Below are positions 33,648-42,778 of a stretch of 64,000 nucleotides of DNA, one piece after another. This DNA is from Ascoidea asiatica. Lineage: Eukaryota; Ascomycota; Saccharomycetes; Ascoideales; Ascoideaceae. Each line of letters begins with the position of its first letter. The first letter of the stretch is position 1. The position numbers were made by a program, and so were the translations under genes. The notes below the pieces were generated by a model that searched no databases, was not told the origin of the DNA, and saw only the letters and a program-made list of their open reading frames with translations. The stretch lies in assembly GCA_001600695.1 (NCBI GenBank), contig BCKQ01000001.1:2136722-2200721 (forward strand), in the 5' to 3' direction.

Positions 33648-34192
33648 CCTTAACTTATATCTCGTATCTCTTTTTCTCTATATTTTCCCTAAAGTATAGT
33701 TTTTATCTTTATTTCATTAACTGTTCTTGATTATTTTCTTATCTAGCTTCTTTTTGGTTACTCATCAAATTTCAGATAAAAAAAATGTTAAATTCTAAAA
33801 AGAAAAAAAAAATTACGAAGTTACCCTGCCGTGGCCGACTAAACGATAAAAACCGATAACGCTAAAAAATATAAAATATTCAACAACGTTATTTTATTCT
33901 AAGTAATCTGATTGAATAATCGATTTATAACTTATGATAAATAAATAAAAAACTATTACCATTTCAATTTACATAAAACATAAAAGTATAAAGCACAAAT
34001 CATAAATTTTTATTACAAAAATGAATTTTAACTATAAATATAATATATAAACTAACTACAGCTCCGATACTGTAGTTAAATGAAAACAAAATCAAAATCA
34101 AAAGAAAGTAAAAAAAAAAAAAATGATTTAAAAAAAAAATGAGTCAAAAAAAAAAGGATAAACTATAACCAATTAAAACATATTTCTTATAA
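33648..34192. promoter_or_regulatory. PRS5 upstream region / Cdc14-like 3' flank
   Basis: AT-rich, with A-runs near 34100-34160. A short less AT-rich stretch at 33820-33870 may hold the PRS5 upstream activating sequence. No gene found. Confidence 0.45.
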
Positions 34193-35281
34193 TTACCATT
34201 CAATATCCATAGAACCAAATGGTCGACTAATTAATAATTCATTTACAATAGCATCCACATTTCTAATATATTGTCTTAAAATTCCAGCCTTTTCTTCTGT
34301 TGTTCTTCTTATAAATCCATCTTTATATAAAATTTTTGATTGATTTAAAATAAAACTTTCATTTAAATTCATCTCAAATGATTTTTCAATATTTATTGAA
34401 GTTTCTGGAATTAAATAAAAAAATAAAAATTCTAAAATTTTAACTTTAATTTCTTTATTTGTTGTCTTTTTTATAAATAAATTACAAATTAATTTTATAC
34501 CACCAAATTTTTCAAAATTTCTTAAATTTGGTACATTTTTAACTAATGTACAAACTAATGTTTGAATTGAAGTTATTATCACTGAAGGTTGATAAATTTT
34601 ATTACTTAAATAAAGTAATAATAATTTCATATTACATTCTCTATTAAATAATTTTCTTGAATCTGGATGTAATAATAAAACACCTTGTAAAACTCTATGT
34701 GCTAAGATTATAAATTCTTGTGGATAATCATTGAAATTTATTGATGAATTCATTCTATTTAAACATGATATTATTGCATTTGCAATATTATATTCAAAAT
34801 TTTCTTGAAGTTTTATAAATTCTCCAAATACAGAATCTGTTGATGTAGGAACTTTCCATAGTCCAATATCTGATATAGTTGTATTTGAACTTAAACTAGA
34901 AGTTGAATTTGAATTTGAATTTAATTTACTATTATAATTTTTATTTCTTGTTGATTTAATTCCTCTCATTGAAGATTTTGTCAATGGTTTCAGAGTTCTA
35001 TTTGAATAATCATTTGTATAGTCATTCGAATAATCATTTGAGTAATCATTATTGGTTGATGAATGATTCATAGTTCCATTTGAAACATTAGTATTACTAC
35101 TATTCATACTCATATTAATATTTGATGATAATTTTGATGAATTTGCAGAAGATTTCTCAACACACATTTGTCCTAATAATGCATCTAATCTTTGTAATCC
35201 ATCATGAATTGAAGATGCTTCAGAAGAATATAATCTATCCATAGCATCATTAAGATATTCTTTTAAGTTATAATTTGACAT
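34193..35281 (-). CDS. Cdc14/SIN-component-like protein (S. pombe cdc14 family, not the phosphatase)
   Basis: 362 residues. The N terminus (NDAMDRLYSSEASSIHDGLQRLDALLGQMC) and the helical repeat-like body match the fungal Cdc14 septation-initiation family: EFIKLQENFEYNIANAIISC, ILAHRVLQGVLLLHPDSRKLF, LVCTLVKNVPNLRNFEKFGG and VKILEFLFFYLIPE. The C-terminal EEKAGILRQYIRNVDAIVNEL matches as well. In S. pombe this protein binds the Sid1 kinase at the spindle pole body to trigger septum formation; it is unrelated to the phosphatase of the same name. A Ser/Asn-rich insertion at about 45-140 separates the N-terminal helix from the armadillo-like core. S. cerevisiae has no obvious equivalent that I recall, which would be informative about lineage. 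Start ATG is clear. The family match is from memory of conserved segments. Confidence 0.75.
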   Translation of the reverse strand: MSNYNLKEYLNDAMDRLYSSEASSIHDGLQRLDALLGQMCVEKSSANSSKLSSNINMSMNSSNTNVSNGTMNHSSTNNDYSNDYSNDYTNDYSNRTLKPLTKSSMRGIKSTRNKNYNSKLNSNSNSTSSLSSNTTISDIGLWKVPTSTDSVFGEFIKLQENFEYNIANAIISCLNRMNSSINFNDYPQEFIILAHRVLQGVLLLHPDSRKLFNRECNMKLLLLYLSNKIYQPSVIITSIQTLVCTLVKNVPNLRNFEKFGGIKLICNLFIKKTTNKEIKVKILEFLFFYLIPETSINIEKSFEMNLNESFILNQSKILYKDGFIRRTTEEKAGILRQYIRNVDAIVNELLISRPFGSMDIEW

Positions 35282-37258
35282 TTTGATTTTGATATAATTT
35301 GATTTTATTTGATTCTAGATATTTAATGTACCAAATAAGGAAAATAAAAAGATATAATTTAAAGCACACCCGACAAAAAGTAAAATAAATAAAAAGTGAT
35401 CCCAAAAAGATAATATAAATAAACTAAAGAAAATAAAAAGTAAAAGAAAAGAAGTATGATTTATTTTTTAAAATTTGAATTGAAAAGAAATGAATTGAAA
35501 AAGTACAAAATGTACAACTAATAAACAGTGATAATTGTTTTTTTTATAGATTACAATAAATAATGCTGAATATGAATTCTAGATAAAAGATAATAATTTG
35601 ATAAAAAATAATCAAATGCTTATTTTCTTGATTATTAATTGATTATTGAATAAATGATAGTAATATTAGTAGTAATAATTGTTATGATTGTGATATATGA
35701 GAGTAACTGAAAAAGAAATGATGATTTAAAATAAATATTTGTATAAACAAATAATTATCGTTGGTTAAAAGAGATTAAAAGATTTGAAATAAAAGGTCAA
35801 TTTGCTTTTTTTATATATATTTGAAACTTCAATTGGTCTAACGATTAGTCCAGCAAAAATTAAAATGAATATTCTTTTTAATTTAATTGAAAAATACAAG
35901 ACAAGGATGATCTTTTTACAACTCCTGAAACTTTTGTTTTCTTAGTAAAAGTTAGCTATATTATATATAAAACTGACTCTTCGCCTAAGTAGTAACAGTA
36001 CTAGAAAAAAAACTTCTTTGAAAGTAGGATTAACTTTTAATTTTATATTTAAAACTCTTGCAAGAACACTCAATAGTACTTTTTAGGTTATAATTATTTT
36101 CAATTATAAAGGCTAGCTGATATATAATTATTTAATATTATTTTATCACAGAACTAACTTTACAACTCTCCACAGGATACGCCATCGAAGAGAACAATTT
36201 TGTTCTCATTCTCTGCCTGATTTGAATAAAATATATTTATTTAGGTTAAAGGCAGTGATGAAAAGTGATTCCAGTCACTTTTTTGTCGATGTTTGAAGAA
36301 ATTTTCAAGAACTTTTATCAAAATTTTGCTTTTCAAATCCAAATTGAGTTCGCTAAAGCAAGGGGCTATTTACGTTTTACCGCTTTAGGGAAAATGTAAA
36401 CACGCTAAACGAAGTGAAAAAAAAAAAATTTATTTGTATTCAATAGAATTCAATTGAATTTGATAAATTACTACTAGAAAATATTGGGAAATATAATAAA
36501 TTTCATTGAAATGCTAAGAATAAATAATATTTACTAGAAAATTCTTGAATTTGAAATAATATTTTAATTTTTTAACTCTGGTCAATGTAATACTATTCAA
36601 AAACAAATTCATATTCGGTTTCAAACAGTTTCGTCAGTCTTATTTATACTATTTTATTCTCTTTGATTCCAATAAACTCTCATTTATTCTTTATGAAGTA
36701 GATGAGGAGTGTATTTTTCAGTGATGAAAAGTTGTCACATAATCAATCTTATAATAATCTCTGACATATTATTTTCATTGCCTTTTATAAAAACGCCTTG
36801 ATAAATTAAAATAATAATGAGAATAATATTATAATGAAATAAAATAATAATATTAAATATGAAAAACCGATTTAGTTTGGCAGCTAGAAATGAGGGTAGT
36901 TTTTAAAAGCAAAGCGAAAAAAAATCTGGTTTCAGCTTATCAAAAAGACAAAAAAAAAAAAAAGATTAAAAAATGGCAATCAGGTCCCAACTTTCAGCTT
37001 TGGAAAATTAAACCATCTTTAATTGAAACAATTCATTGAAATGAATCAATAAAGTAACACAAGGAAAAGTACTGAATCCTAAAATATGACAGTTTCAAAA
37101 TTGATAAAAGTGGAATAGAAATAACCAATTTCATGGAAATTCCAAAACGCCTTGAAAGTAACTAACTAATATAAAAAGTAAATAAGATTTTTGATATTTT
37201 ATATCAAATTTCAAGATTTACAAGAACAAACAAATTGAGAATTGAAGTCTGATAATTA
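35282..37258. other. Long gene-poor interval between RIT1 3' end and the Cdc14-like gene, with a hairpin cluster
   Basis: Both neighbours are on the minus strand. I found no protein-coding gene. The proximal part to about 35800 is very A-rich (leader/promoter of the Cdc14-like gene). At 36190-36388 three perfect 7-8 bp stems occur in tandem: GAGAACA/TGTTCTC (36190-36207), AAAAGTGA/TCACTTTT (36261-36282) and CTAAAGC/GCTTTAG (36353-36388). This could be an untranslated RNA, a binding-site cluster or chance. Confidence 0.45.
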
Positions 37259-38887
37259 TTATTTTTCATTAGTATCTGACATTAAATAATGATTGACACT
37301 AAGTAAAGTAGATCTACTTGGATTAACTTTTGGAATAATTTCTAAAATTTTAGCCATATAATTTCTAATTATATCTTTAGTTGGTTTTCTAGAGTCTTTC
37401 AATGAATTATTCGAAAGATCAGATAATTTAAGATCAATTATATTGAAAAATTGAAATAGAATAATCAAAAGAAAACCAATTGATAAATCTAATTCATTTT
37501 CTTCTAGTATTAATAAACTTTCATAAGTAAAATTATTATTACTTGAATTGAAGAAATTATTAATAATTAAAGGAAAAAAAAATCTTAGATTTTTTGAATC
37601 TTTTTTATTATTTGAAGATAAAGGTAATGATAAAACATTTATATTTAGTTTATTATTTGTAATCAATAAATAATTAATTTTTTTAAAATTTTTTGAGTTG
37701 GAGTTTGAATTCAATTGAATTTTGAACTCAAATTTCTCAAATTTCATATCATTCATTAGATAACTTTCATTTGAGTCTTTTAAGAAATTAATATAATTTG
37801 AATTACCAAAAATTATTATAAGTTTTTTTTGAAGATTTGGAATATTTGAAAATTGATTGAATAACTTTGAAATGAGATTATTTTTTTGAATTGAATTAAG
37901 TAAATTTGAATGATTAAAAGAACCAATTTTTATATATGAATTGATGTGAAATAAATTAAGTAAACTGAGATTATTAACATCATTAGTTTTCAGGTCAATA
38001 GAATTAATCGACTTAGTGGAATTAGTGAAATCTTGTTGGCTATTATAATTATTATCATTATCACAAAGTTTATTAATCAAAATATTCAAATCATTATCGG
38101 ATAAATTAGGATCAATTAAAGAATTTATATTATTCCAAAATATTAATGGATTAAAATTTTGATTTGGAGTCCAAGATTCTTGATCATCAGCTGCACCGGG
38201 AATATAATCATTTGAATTTAATAAATTAATATTACTTGGATTCAAGAGAAAAATTGGATAATAATCTTGATTATTTAAATGATTCTTTAAAATTGGATCA
38301 AATGATGACTTTAAATCATTTGAGATATAAATTAATTTTAAAGGTTTACCTAAATTTAATAATAAATAATTTTGATTAATAATATTTAAATTTAATAAAT
38401 TTTTAATAAATTGATTTAAATTATTTATAATTTTATTTTTTTCAGAAATTGAAATTAAATTAAATTCATTATCTAAATTAAAATCTGGAAACATAATTAA
38501 ATTTAAAACATTAATCCAAATTGGAATTGTTTTTGTAAAAGAATCTGGGAATTTTTTTTTTTTTGAAGAATCAATAATTATTAAACCATTTTTAATATTT
38601 AAAATTTTTATTAAATGAAAATTTAGTCTTCTTAATGAAAAATTATATTGATCTTTATGACCATCAGTTGATTTAAAATAAGACTCTTCAAATAATAAAA
38701 ATTTTTGTATATACCAAACACCACATCTTTTATTACCAATAATTGGTAAATTTATAAAATTACTGAAATCTTTTATGAATAAAGAATCTTTGTAAATTGA
38801 ATTTAATCTCACTCTTAAAGATAATTTTTTCTCATTTTGTTTATTATCATTATCAATACTACTATTTTTTGTGAATTCACTCATCAT
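37259..38887 (-). CDS. RIT1: Initiator tRNA 2'-O-ribosyl phosphate transferase Rit1
   Basis: 542 residues. Recognisable Rit1 blocks: LPIIGNKRCGVWYI, SYFKSTDGHKDQYNFSLRRLNFHL (about 75-97), LIIIDSSKKKKFPDSFTKTIPIW (about 104-126), the central YIPGAADDQESW (about 228-239) and a C-terminal domain with FPLIINNFF and a late LSIGFLLIILF segment. Rit1 adds phosphoribosyl to the 2'-OH of A64 in initiator tRNA-Met, which keeps it out of elongation. The protein is Asn/Leu/Ile-rich, like its neighbours, but the CGxWY, STDGH and SKTxPIW motifs are intact. Two ATGs are adjacent at the start; either could be used. A long 2.4-kb region separates it from the next gene upstream. Confidence 0.92.
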   Translation of the reverse strand: MMSEFTKNSSIDNDNKQNEKKLSLRVRLNSIYKDSLFIKDFSNFINLPIIGNKRCGVWYIQKFLLFEESYFKSTDGHKDQYNFSLRRLNFHLIKILNIKNGLIIIDSSKKKKFPDSFTKTIPIWINVLNLIMFPDFNLDNEFNLISISEKNKIINNLNQFIKNLLNLNIINQNYLLLNLGKPLKLIYISNDLKSSFDPILKNHLNNQDYYPIFLLNPSNINLLNSNDYIPGAADDQESWTPNQNFNPLIFWNNINSLIDPNLSDNDLNILINKLCDNDNNYNSQQDFTNSTKSINSIDLKTNDVNNLSLLNLFHINSYIKIGSFNHSNLLNSIQKNNLISKLFNQFSNIPNLQKKLIIIFGNSNYINFLKDSNESYLMNDMKFEKFEFKIQLNSNSNSKNFKKINYLLITNNKLNINVLSLPLSSNNKKDSKNLRFFFPLIINNFFNSSNNNFTYESLLILEENELDLSIGFLLIILFQFFNIIDLKLSDLSNNSLKDSRKPTKDIIRNYMAKILEIIPKVNPSRSTLLSVNHYLMSDTNEK

Positions 38888-39471
38888 AGAATATGTTTCT
38901 CATAATTTCGAAACTCATTCAGTTCATTCTTATTATTCATTCATACTTTTTATTGTTTTTCGAGTTAAAATAGTGAAAATTATGAAAATAAAGATTTAAA
39001 GTTTCAAAATTACCCGATTGATCAATAAAAAAAACAAAAAAAAGGAATATAATCAAAATTAAAAGCGCCACAAAACTGGATTCAAAGTTTATCACGTGTA
39101 GAAATGTGTCATGTGATATTTTTGAAAAAAAAGATCAAAATGGTGGCTTGATAAAATAGCCACAATATGGCGTAATTATTTATCCCAATCTTCTTCGGAA
39201 GCTTTGAGCATTAGATCCTGCAATTATTGATGCTTTTACACAGCTCAGTTTTAGTTGAATTTAATAGCAGTGAATGATTATTCAGTTCATCATTAGCGCA
39301 AACATCAAGAGCAGAACAATGTTATTCATCTGATATTGCCATATTCTAAGAGAATATAATCATAATTATCATATAATCACAGAAGCATATTTCTTCATGA
39401 GATGGAGGTGAGGAAAATAGTTCGATAACAAAAGCTGAAGAGGCAATTGGTGCTTTATATACGAATAAATG

Positions 39472-39570
39472 CTCCAGGCTGGAGTCCATTGAAATCTGAG
39501 CAGGAACCCCTGCTAGTAGGACAGATCACCCTCGGAAAACAGGAGTCCAGTGAGGAACTCACTTTCCTGT
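39472..39570. ncRNA. Candidate structured RNA: three consecutive hairpins
   Basis: Hairpin A: CTCCA-GGC-TGGAG (39472-39484). Hairpin B: AGCAGG-AACC-CCTGCT (39499-39514), enclosed by ATCTG (39494-39498) pairing with CAGAT (39522-39526). Hairpin C: AGTGAG-GAA-CTCACT (39549-39563), nested within ACAGGA (39539-39544) / TCCTGT (39565-39570). Composition is near balanced in an AT-rich region and there is no open frame. Strand is undetermined since stems are symmetric. A regulatory inverted-repeat cluster or a remnant of a mobile element are alternatives. Confidence 0.4.
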
Positions 39571-40470
39571 CGGGATCTTGTTCCATTGGATGGCGTTTGT
39601 GTAACTCCTCTCAACTTATCTAATTAGATACTTATTTAAGTAGATAATAATCAGATAAATATGTAATATTCAAGACAAATAAAACTACTTCACTTCTTTC
39701 AATTTGTCTATGATGAGTAATAGCTTTTTATTTAATGATCTTTGATTTTCCTTCCACTAAAATATCACCTTTTGATATATTTTTTAATTTTTTTGTTTTT
39801 TCTTTTAGATGTTTTTCAATGTTTGATAATTTTGATAAAGTTAATTTTCGGAGTTCCTCAGAAATGAGATTTTTATGTATGGCTGAAAAGAGTTTTCTGG
39901 AACAAATCGGATGGAAAGCAGAAAAGTGAGACTGATTTTGGCCAAGTGTCGGGTGCTTGAGCTCAATTTCCGCTTCTGGTTTTAATTGGCTGAAACTGGG
40001 CTCGCTCGGTTCGAAGAAAATATGATAAAAATAATAAGAAGAAATTGATAATATAATTTCACCTGATCTTTCTCAAATGTGATTGCAATTCAATTCTGAC
40101 TCAATTTTCACTGATTCTTTTTTTTTTCAATGTTTGTTGTTTTTTCTAACCCACTTTGAAACCATTGGAATAAAATACTGAAAGAAAATCACTCTCCGTA
40201 GAAATATACAGAAAAAAAGAAAGGAAAAGAAAAAAAATTTGAATCTGTATCGGATACATAATCGAACGATTTTTCATTATTAAAGGAGGGGTGATTCTTT
40301 TGAAGATTATTTGAGGAAACTGATTAAGATCCGACTCACATTTTCTTAAGTATCCATCCACACTAGGAAATTTTATTTTACCTAGAAAATTGACAGGGAA
40401 ATTGACAAGGGAAAAACATTGTTATCGAGATTAACAAAGTAGTAGTAAAATACTCTTTGATAGTGGCCTG

Positions 40471-40836
40471 AATTACTATTGTAATAGTAGTTGCAAAGTA
40501 ACGCTACTAATATCTTTCGGTAACTCGATCCTACAATTTCAATCATGACTTGAGTAAATTAACCCCTTGAGAGGTCTGGCGATACTGAAGTTTTTGGTAA
40601 AGTGACTGTTCTGCTATCTGGTATGAGTCTTGTGCTCTAAGGCAAAGACTCACCGAAGACAAAGTGGCGAGACTCCCTGATGAGACAGGTGTGGTTAAAG
40701 AGCGATAAGCTTAAAAAGTGTAATGCACACGTAATATTCATCCTTATAGGAGGGGTATATCTCTGGAGATTCTCAGAAAACCATCCGAAGCCCCTCCAAT
40801 CCGGCTTCTATAAAGTTTAGCAGTTAGTGCACACAT
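40471..40836 (+). ncRNA. Candidate structured RNA, possibly H/ACA-type
   Basis: Local stems: AATTACTAT / ATAGTAGTT (40471-40492, one G-U), TGAGTCTT / AAGACTCA (40624-40652, perfect 8 bp), GGAGGGG / CCCCTCC (40749-40797) and an inner CT(G)GAG / CTCAG. A base stem GCAC (40725-40728) / GTGC (40827-40830) is followed directly by ACA and three more bases (40831-40836), the arrangement of an H/ACA RNA 3' end. AAACCAT at 40778-40784 lies in the 3' side of an internal loop, as motif m2 does in snR30/U17. Against: the partner motif m1 is not convincing and I find no exact ANANNA hinge near 40700. The 5' end is a guess. Confidence 0.35.
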
Positions 40837-41347
40837 ATGAAAGCCGCTGACTGCCTCTGATTGCCGTTTTCCTGCTAACCAAAAAATTTAGTACTGTACT
40901 GGCAAAAGTCGAATTTTGGCTCTGATTAAAATTATTTACTCGAATAAATTTTGATTTTCTTCCATTTTCATACTGTAATAAATTAATCAAATAAAAAAAT
41001 TTATTAAAGTTACAGGAGCATCAAATGACAAATACCAAAAAAAATACTTTTTTTTCTATTATTCTTTAAAAAACACCCAATTTCAATTTCAATTCAATTT
41101 CAATGAAGTCTTCAATTCAAATATTTAAACTCACACTTTTTCCTTAATTTTGAAAATATTTTTTTGTTCATATTCTTCTTTCTATTTTTTATTCATTCAT
41201 CTTAATAAATAAATAAATATTTTAATTTATAACTTTTGCTTAATCTTTGCCTTATTATCAAACAAAACACACAATCATATATCTATCTATCTGATAATAT
41301 ATAACCAATCAACCAATTAACCAACCAATTAAATCATTATAACAAAA

Positions 41348-41641
41348 ATGTTACCAGTTACTTATTCAGTTATTTCAACTTCATTATTAAATTCAACTTT
41401 AAATTCAATTCCAATATCTTTATTAAGAAATTCAAATTCAATTAGACATTATGCTGCTCAAACAAGATTAGCTTCTGCAAGAGTTTCAACAAATTCTTTT
41501 GATTTAATTAATGGTAATAATTTTAAATCTTTTAAAGAATATAGAGAAAAAGTTAAAAGAGAAGAATTACATGGTGAAGGAAATTTTAAATTAATTACTC
41601 ATGATACAAATGGTAAAGTTATTTATCCATTAAATAAATAA
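41348..41641 (+). CDS. Small protein, probable mitochondrial import signal, unknown function
   Basis: 97 residues, clear ATG. The first ~45 residues are rich in Ser, Leu, Asn and Arg without acidic residues (LLRNSNSIRHYAAQTRLASARV), as expected of a mitochondrial presequence; RHYAAQ looks like a processing region. The mature part is short, charged and well formed: SFKEYREKVKREELHGEGNF, then KLITHDTNGKVIYPLNK. I do not recognise the family with confidence. Codon use is the AT-rich, TTA/AGA-biased pattern of well-expressed neighbours such as PMA1, and the leader is a long A/T tract, so it is likely a real expressed gene. It is convergent with PMA1. A small respiratory-chain or mitochondrial ribosome-associated protein would fit, but this is only inference. 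Confidence 0.65.
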   Translation: MLPVTYSVISTSLLNSTLNSIPISLLRNSNSIRHYAAQTRLASARVSTNSFDLINGNNFKSFKEYREKVKREELHGEGNFKLITHDTNGKVIYPLNK

Positions 41642-41753
41642 TTAAATAATTAACTTTAGTTACTATGCCTTTTTTTTTTATCAAATTGATTAAATATTCA
41701 AATCTTAGATTCTTTTTTTTATTTCCCTTACCAATCAATCAATCTCTCAATAA

Positions 41754-41821
41754 ATCATTCAATCAATCAATTCAAATATAACATCAAATCATTCAATCAA
41801 TCAATTCAAATATAACATCAA
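41754..41821. repeat. Perfect 34-bp tandem duplication
   Basis: The 34-bp unit at 41754-41787 is repeated exactly at 41788-41821. It contains ATCATTCAATCAATCAATTC and lies in the 3' flank of the small mitochondrial-type gene. The lack of any difference suggests a recent event. Confidence 0.95.
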
Positions 41822-42025
41822 ATCAATATGTTATAAACTTCAATTCTCCCTTCTCAAACATCAATCATCCCACTTAAGTGGTTTTCCTTTCACAAAATAA
41901 TCAATTTATTCTCCTTTTATCTTTCCTTTTTGCTTTTGTTTCCAAAAAACTTTTAATGATAGTTTTTTTCATATTTTTTTAACTCTCTTTTTTTTCCTTT
42001 AATGTATTTTATCCAAATTTGGATC

Positions 42026-42210
42026 TATCCCTTTAATCCAAGGGTCTGTACCTTCCTCTCGAGCACGTGATATATTGTAGAAACTAAGACTATTTTTAAG
42101 AATATTTACATTTCAAACTAAATACCCATTTTTTTCAGAATAGTATAACATTAAAAAAAGTGTATTATGCGCTTAAGAGCCAAGGCACAGATCCTTGGAT
42201 TAAAGGGATA
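42026..42210. repeat. 185-bp element bounded by 29-bp inverted repeats
   Basis: Left arm 42026-42054 starts TATCCCTTTAATCCAAGG; right arm 42182-42210 is its reverse complement with 2 mismatches in 29. Similarity continues weakly inward (CTCTCGAGC against CTCTTAAGC). The termini begin TA and end TA. The interior is AT-rich apart from a CACGTG at 42064-42069, with no open frame. It could be a non-autonomous transposon (MITE-like), a snapback RNA or a regulatory cruciform. Confidence 0.75.
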
Positions 42211-42778
42211 ATGTGTTGGTTACATACTACTCTATATTAATATTATCTTTTTGTGTATGTGTTTTTTTTTTTGTTATTTCATTTATATACAAAGTTATTC
42301 AAATTTCACATTTTTTTTTTTTTATATAAAAATCAAATAAATAAACATAATAAATAAATAAATAAAATCTTAAAAAAAATAATTAATTTCTTTAGAAAAA
42401 TGTAAAACTTTTATATATATATATATCTGGTAAAATAATAATTGAATTAATACTAGAAGTAAAAATAGAATGCTGATTGATTAGTAATTAAATGAATGGA
42501 GCCCATAATAGCATTGTAATCAAAATAGACAACAACAACAATAAAAACAATAATAACAAAGGAATAATAAGAATAATAATAATAATAATAGTAAGGAAGA
42601 AAATGATGATAATAATAATGACAATAACAATAAAAATTTAGAAAGCAAAAAGAAAAGAAAAGAAAAGAAACTCAAAAATAAAAAAAATTAGTAAATAAAT
42701 AAATAAACAATTAAACAAACAAAAAAATATCATAAAAAATTCATTCTAAATTTAAAAAAAAATTATTTTCAAATTCAA

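Larger units (their letters stand above)
38888..41347. promoter_or_regulatory. Divergent 2.4-kb region between RIT1 and a small mitochondrial-type gene, with two structured-RNA candidates
   Basis: GCGCCAC at 39065-39071 and CACGTG at 39093-39098 lie close upstream of RIT1. Two blocks (about 39440-39610 and 40430-40880) have near-balanced base composition and strong local hairpins and are listed separately. Open frames in between (for example 39735-39929 and 40146-40361) are low-complexity or start at non-ATG codons. The last 350 bp before 41348 are A/T runs typical of a yeast leader. Confidence 0.5.
41642..42778. other. Convergent 3' spacer between the small mitochondrial-type gene and PMA1
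   Basis: Holds a 34-bp tandem duplication, the 29-bp inverted-repeat element and, near PMA1, long A-rich and AAT/ACA microsatellite sequence (42520-42720). No gene found. Confidence 0.6.

Noticed and set aside
36721-36764. GTGATGA followed by CTGA, resembling box C/D snoRNA motifs
   Set aside because: No terminal stem can form around the boxes and the spacing is short; likely chance.
40005-40015. GGTTCGAAG resembling a tRNA B box
   Set aside because: No A box at a suitable distance and no cloverleaf; I found no tRNA gene on either strand of the window.
40624-40700. U3 snoRNA identity for the structured block (CTGATGA and CTCTGA present)
   Set aside because: No U3 box A or box B and the C/D spacing is wrong; the H/ACA reading fits slightly better.
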